A DNA stretch of 64,000 bases from Siniperca chuatsi (taxonomy: Eukaryota > Chordata > Actinopteri > Centrarchiformes > Sinipercidae): positions 6,577,667-6,641,666 of the forward strand of contig NC_058043.1 of the NCBI RefSeq assembly GCF_020085105.1. Reading direction: 5' to 3'. Each line of letters opens with the position of its first letter. Within the stretch, counting starts at the first letter, position 1. Both the position numbers and the translations under genes were made by a program. Shown here in pieces: positions 59,511-64,000 of this stretch. The notes under the pieces are model-generated. The model saw only the letters and a list, made by a program, of their open reading frames with translations. It searched no databases and was not told where the DNA came from.

Positions 59511-61032
59511 CTCAGCAAACTGTTTCCTAATGAGTTTATGGTCTCAATTTCTAATTTCAAGTTTTCTTAAATACCGCATGATGTTTGTAAATGATTCTCC
59601 CATTTAGAGTAAAATAGAGGACAAAGTTGCTACCACGGCGATAGAGGCGATACGTATCCACTGCACTGTGTACATCTAACTAGCCGTGAGCTTGTTTTTT
59701 GGTGTCGTCTGTGTTTTCGTCTAAGAACTTTGACCCTTTCACAGTGTGTTTTCAGTTCATGAAAGTTAATTTTACTATTTTGGTCGCCTAAAATGTCTTG
59801 TTCAGCCTTCGTTTGTACTAAAAGACACTCTAGGAGTTGGCTGTTTATCTTTTACAGTAATTACATTTGTTTTGTTTTAAGCCTGTTTTTTTGCTAGCCA
59901 AAATTAGCATCCCAATTAATATCACAGTTAACGTGAATTACGGATGCACCTTGGTAACCAAGCTAGCTAGCTCTCCATCCTCTTGTCCAAATACGGTCAC
60001 TTCTGGCTCCAAAAAACCAAGATGGTGACAGCCAAAATGCCAAACTGGAGGCTTCAAAACGGTAGTCCACAAACCAATGAGTGACATCACGGTGGCTATG
60101 TTCACTTTTATACAGTTTATGTACATGTAACTCTGCCTCTTCCTTTTATGTCAAGCTGCCTGTAAAAAAGCTACAGACGAGCCTTTCCTCTGCAAAGGAA
60201 AAATAAGTAAAGCCCATAGAGCCAAGTAGGTCTATCTGCAGGTGCACAGTACTACAGGATGCGTCTACTACATGATACACCCTCAAAATGGTCGCAGTTT
60301 GGTTAGGTTTAGGCACCAAAACTAGGTGAGTTGAAATAACTAGGTTAAAATAAGTACGTTGATCCAGGAAGTTATCTCAGGGGGTTGTTGTGTAGTGAAA
60401 TGGGTGTGTGTCATAACATTAATGCTGCTTCAAAAGTAGTTTAGCCAACTTCGCTGCATTCAGCACCAGAGCTGAGAGTGTCGAGCAATGAACAGAAACA
60501 CGTAGCGCTGCAAATGTTGTCAACAAATTTTTTCATCATAGTTTTTGGTGGACAAAATTAACACTAATATAATTTATTATAAATCCGCTAGCTCTGTCCA
60601 CCTAATTTGCATATTTAGACCAGATCACAATGTAAGCAGAATAGAGATAATAAGAACACTTAGTAATACCAGGTGTGATACGATGTTATTATCCAGATAC
60701 AGATCACATATATTATACCAGGTGTGGAAGTGGTCTGAAGGACTGACCCCTGCGGTTTTCAGATTAACTGAACCTGCTGTCTGTCACTGTCTTCTGCACC
60801 GTTAAAACTGTAAAATGTAGGGCTGCCCCCGACTAAAGATTTTCCTAGTCAAGCAGAAAACTTAGTCGACTAAGACTCTTCTCGTCGACTAACAGTTTAG
60901 TCGACAATTAGGGGGCACCCCTAGTAAAATGAATACATTAATTACTCATATTTTTTGGGGGTACACAGAGCAGTTTGTTACCTGATAGAGATACCATCTC
61001 ATTTCTTGTCTTATTTTTGATGAAAGATAAAC
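59511..61032. repeat. Intergenic or intronic DNA with two short repeats
   Basis: 59,935-60,122 is a decayed copy of the AGTCTATGG-type MITE (see 47,320-47,510). 60,815-60,925 (GGGCTGCCCCCGACTAAAGA ... GTCGACTAAGACTCTTCTCG ... GTCGACAATTAGGGGGC) is a palindrome-rich repeat with AGTCGACTAA cores. No gene. Confidence 0.5.
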
Positions 61033-61369
61033 AGAACACGGCTTCGTAGAAAAGGTTTCAGTCGTAGTCATCTGGACACTGTTTTCAGAATCGAGACGTT
61101 TCGGCTCCCATCTGGAAGTCATTCTCAATTGTGAAAATGGTCTGAGAACTCAGAAATTTAAGCTACTCTGTGTTGTTTAAGCCCTGCCCTCAGGGAGGAG
61201 TCTTCCTGAGAGTCTGCTGTTTACCCTGCCTAGTTTCACCTGAAACTGACCTTCTTTTGTTTCCATGATGGCCCAGTAATCAGGCCTATTGTTTTCTGGC
61301 TGCACCTCTCTCATCAACACTCCTGGAAGAATGAGGGACTACACCGTCTTGTTTTGAAGAACACGGCTT
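61033..61369 (+). mobile_element. Short (313-bp) non-autonomous PLE copy with target duplications
   Basis: The body is 61,045-61,357 between perfect 12-bp duplications AGAACACGGCTT (61,033-61,044 and 61,358-61,369). The left part equals the 5' terminus of the large PLE (CGTAGAAAAGGTTTCAGTCG and the AGACGTTTCGGCTCC motif). The right part ends AATGAGGGACTACACCGTC, the complement of the large element's 3' terminus. Everything coding is deleted, so it must have been mobilised in trans. Confidence 0.85.
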
Positions 61370-63140
61370 GTAAAATTATATCATGTCTGAGGTGGAAAAT
61401 TACCAACAGCCACCAGACTGATGCTGTGATCATGTGGCTGCAGACTTTATCTTTTCTACCAGACAGCTAATTAGCATCTTGAGGTTCACTGGTATCCTTA
61501 TGGGACATTTCACCCAGGTTGTTGGTTTTCCTTGTTTTCTTCTACTGTTTCACAAGGCTGTTGATAGCTTTCTGGTCTTCATCACGAGAAGTGATGAGTT
61601 TCCTTGACCTCTGTTGATCCTTCTGAGTAAATATCTGAAAACATACACTGTCTTAATATAACAAGTCCTCCAGTAAAAAGCAAGCAGCAGTTTAAAAGTA
61701 TAACTGTTAAATCTACCTTCATTTTCTTACTCACTTTACAGACTGTAGCTTGACTGGGTTATGATTGCCAGGAGGCAGAGCTTTTAACTTTTGAGATGAT
61801 GATGATGTCGGCCCGTCTGTTGATCCAACACTTTGGTTCAGACTGAAATATCTCTAAAACAGGTTTCTATAAAATTTTTGTGCAGACGTTCATTGTCCCC
61901 AGAAGATGAATCCTGATTACTTTTCATTTAGCACTAACCTGGTTCCACACCTTTGAATCACTACCCATATCTGATTTGTTCATTGATTCAAATATATCTT
62001 GTGTTTGCTCATTGACAGCTGTTTCCCTGGTTGAAGAAACAGTCAACCAATCAGAGCTTTGTAGGCGGGATTAGCCACCTTGCTATATCCAATGAAAAAT
62101 GGTGACAGAAATGGCGACAAATGTGAATGAGATAGATGCTGCTGTACAGGTTGCTGTAAGTTGACTTACTAAAACTAGCAACTAACAATAATACCACCTC
62201 AAAGGATCAGCCTGAGGTTATTCTATACATTTCTTATTGTCAACAAATCCTTTCAGACTTGCCCAGGTTTTGCAGATGGAAAGTACAGTACCTTTCTCTT
62301 CTCTTTATACATATTACATTTATTTGTCAGGAACTAAGCTAAATTAACGAAGGCACCCTGTTACTTGAAAACAATTAGTTTTCAAGCATAAATGCTAAAC
62401 ATTCTCTGGTTCCAGTTTCTCAGTAAAGACAATTTTATTTTACAATATTTTATAGACAAAATGATTCATAAAAAAAGTGGCTGATTAATTGATGAAGCAT
62501 AAACATTAGAATATTAATGTGAACCCAAAGGACGGCTAAGCCTTAGTACAACTCATGGTCAGACTTGCTGCACTGAAATAGGATATGTGACAGGTCTCCT
62601 GTATTTAACCAAGAAATATCAAGCACAGTAACTATCAGATGGCAAGTCTCAGCTGTAGCACTGGTGTCGCTGGGCCGGTGTTTGATTCACTATGCAGCCT
62701 GGCTACAGTTTGTAATCTGACAGGATATTGGTAGTATGATGACTCCTCATTTTTCACACACAAAATTCAAGACAAAATTGTTTCTACTAACTGACCGAAA
62801 TCTACTGCAGCCAGCTGTTGGGAGCTCACGGTGAAACACATTTCTTGAATTTGTCAGTTGCAGTAGATAAAAACTGCGTTGAACATTCACAGAGAGGGGT
62901 GCAAGATGTCTTAAAATGGCCACCGCACACACACACACACACTTTGGGATGCTAACGATAATAAATCTGCATCATTGATATGTAAACATAAATTTGAACT
63001 AATACTCATAAAGATAATATTCCCCCTGCAGCTCTGGCAAAAAAAGATCAGACTGGTGTTGCACGTTGTCTGTCATTTGACACGGAAGGACAATTGAAAA
63101 CTGCAATATTTATTAGGAGGAGAAGAACTATTGATCATCT
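61370..63140. other. Presumed intron or intergenic DNA
   Basis: No exon established. Around 62,040-62,160 two CCAAT motifs precede an ATG (62,098) with a 17-codon ORF (MVTEMATNVNEIDAAVQ...), which looks promoter-like but has nothing downstream to support a gene. A (CA)n tract lies at 62,928-62,942. Confidence 0.35.
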
Positions 63141-63144
63141 GAAG

Positions 63145-63400
63145 ATTTTGTTTATTTAATTTATTGGGATCCCTATTAGCTACAGCATTGCAGCAGCTAT
63201 TCTTCCTGGGGTCCACAAAAAAGCTTTACATTGTGACAATGCAACCATAACAACTTACATCATAACACATAACAATATAAAATAAACAGGACAAAGACTA
63301 AAACACGAACACACACACACACACACACACACAGACACAGATAAGACAAGCTCCTGGCAATACAATAATCAAAATATATAAAATTCAATGATTTTAATTA
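63145..63400 (-). mobile_element. Probable LINE 3' end plus (CA)n
   Basis: TTATTGGGATCCCTATTAGC, then CAGCTATTCTTCCTGGGGTC is the complement of a frequent fish LINE-type 3' tail. (AC)n follows at 63,309-63,332. No coding part. Confidence 0.4.
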
Positions 63401-63414
63401 TGGAAAGTATCCTC

Positions 63415-63990
63415 CAGTGTTGGGTAAGATTCCTTTTAAATACTTTCCTGATTACAGTTTACTGATTTCCTTGCAATTGTAATTAGTAACATAATTTGTT
63501 GGATTACTCCAACACAGTAATGTAACCTGATTTATATTTGATTACTTTAGGATTACCAGGGTTCATAACTAGCATTGCTGTATTTCAAGTAGTTTGTAAT
63601 CAATTATGTTCTTAATCTCACTCCAGTATGTTATTCCTTTAAACATTCTTCTGGGTTATCCAAAAGCAATCACTACATTTCATCCAAATTTGTAACTATC
63701 TGCTGCCCAACCTGGTAGTTACCATAGTCACAATTATGAGCTAAAGAATACTTATGTATGTACATAACTCTATTAGAGCCCGACCGACATGGAATTTTAG
63801 AGACCGATAATGTTTTTAGAAGAGACAAATGTGGGTTACCGATATAGTGAATTTTTGAGCTGGAATTAAAATAGACCTTTTCTATGTGGATTATGCACAG
63901 ATATGCAAAGGTACTCAGAAGGCTGCGATCTTAAAAAAATAGCATGTTAAATATGTGTGTATTTATATGTATATGCATCTGTCTGTCTAT
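63415..63990. repeat. Two common fish repeat fragments at the window end
   Basis: 63,418-63,560 has AGTGTTGGGTAAGATTCCTT ... TTGGATTACTCCAACACAGT. 63,772-63,900 has TTAGAGCCCGACCGACATGG ... TTTTTGAGCTGGAATTAAAA. Both are frequent in fish genomes, and I see no coding sequence. Confidence 0.4.
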
Positions 63991-64000
63991 ATTAAGATCA

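Noticed and set aside
62040-62160. Promoter with CCAAT boxes and a short coding exon
   Set aside because: The 17-codon ORF has only a weak donor (GTAAGT inside it) and no downstream exon could be matched.

Overview
This is a piece of a ray-finned (probably percomorph teleost) fish nuclear genome. The signs are split genes with GT-AG introns of 0.1 to 4 kb, the vertebrate neighbour pair pdhb-kctd6, and a dense, varied repeat load (Penelope-like, L2/CR1 and L1-type LINEs, Ty3/gypsy, Tc1/mariner, TTAA-flanked MITEs, short-period microsatellites) of the kind seen in fish. No bacterial features, CRISPR arrays, rRNA or convincing tRNA genes were seen. Layout: positions 1-117 may hold the last codons of a gene to the left. 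118-8,480 is intergenic with two MITEs and LINE debris. 8,609-16,453 (+) is pdhb, complete in 11 exons (360 codons), with its poly(A) signal at 16,751. 20,388-25,329 (-) is a five-exon gene I do not recognise: a cysteine-cluster protein with a highly charged tail, convergent with pdhb, carrying two apparent one-base losses, each in a low-complexity tract. 26,860-27,000 looks like the untranslated first exon of kctd6, whose coding exons run 32,191-37,307 (+, 239 codons). A Penelope-like element with 14-bp target duplications sits in its first intron and a Tc1 remnant in a later one. From 37,600 to 51,000 the window is almost entirely nested transposons: an L2-type LINE interrupted by a gag-only LTR element and by a TTAA-flanked MITE; PLE debris joined to a piece of the same LTR; and a Ty3/gypsy element with integrase-before-RT order (Gmr1 type). 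51,640-51,947 looks like the promoter and first coding exon of another + strand gene that leaves the window. The last 12 kb are its probable intron or intergenic DNA with a MITE, a hAT relic, a rearranged Tc1 and a 313-bp PLE derivative with 12-bp target duplications. How the genes relate: pdhb (mitochondrial pyruvate oxidation) and kctd6 (CUL3 ubiquitin-ligase adaptor) are functionally unrelated, and their adjacency is ancestral vertebrate synteny. The unknown gene lies between them on the other strand. The observations most worth following are the remnant of a P2X7-ballast-like (WCxCGxC) two-exon ORF inside a MITE, the Gmr1-type pol order, the uncharacterised - strand gene, and the autonomous-plus-short pair of PLE insertions with intact target duplications. 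All family names are from reading motifs; no search was run.
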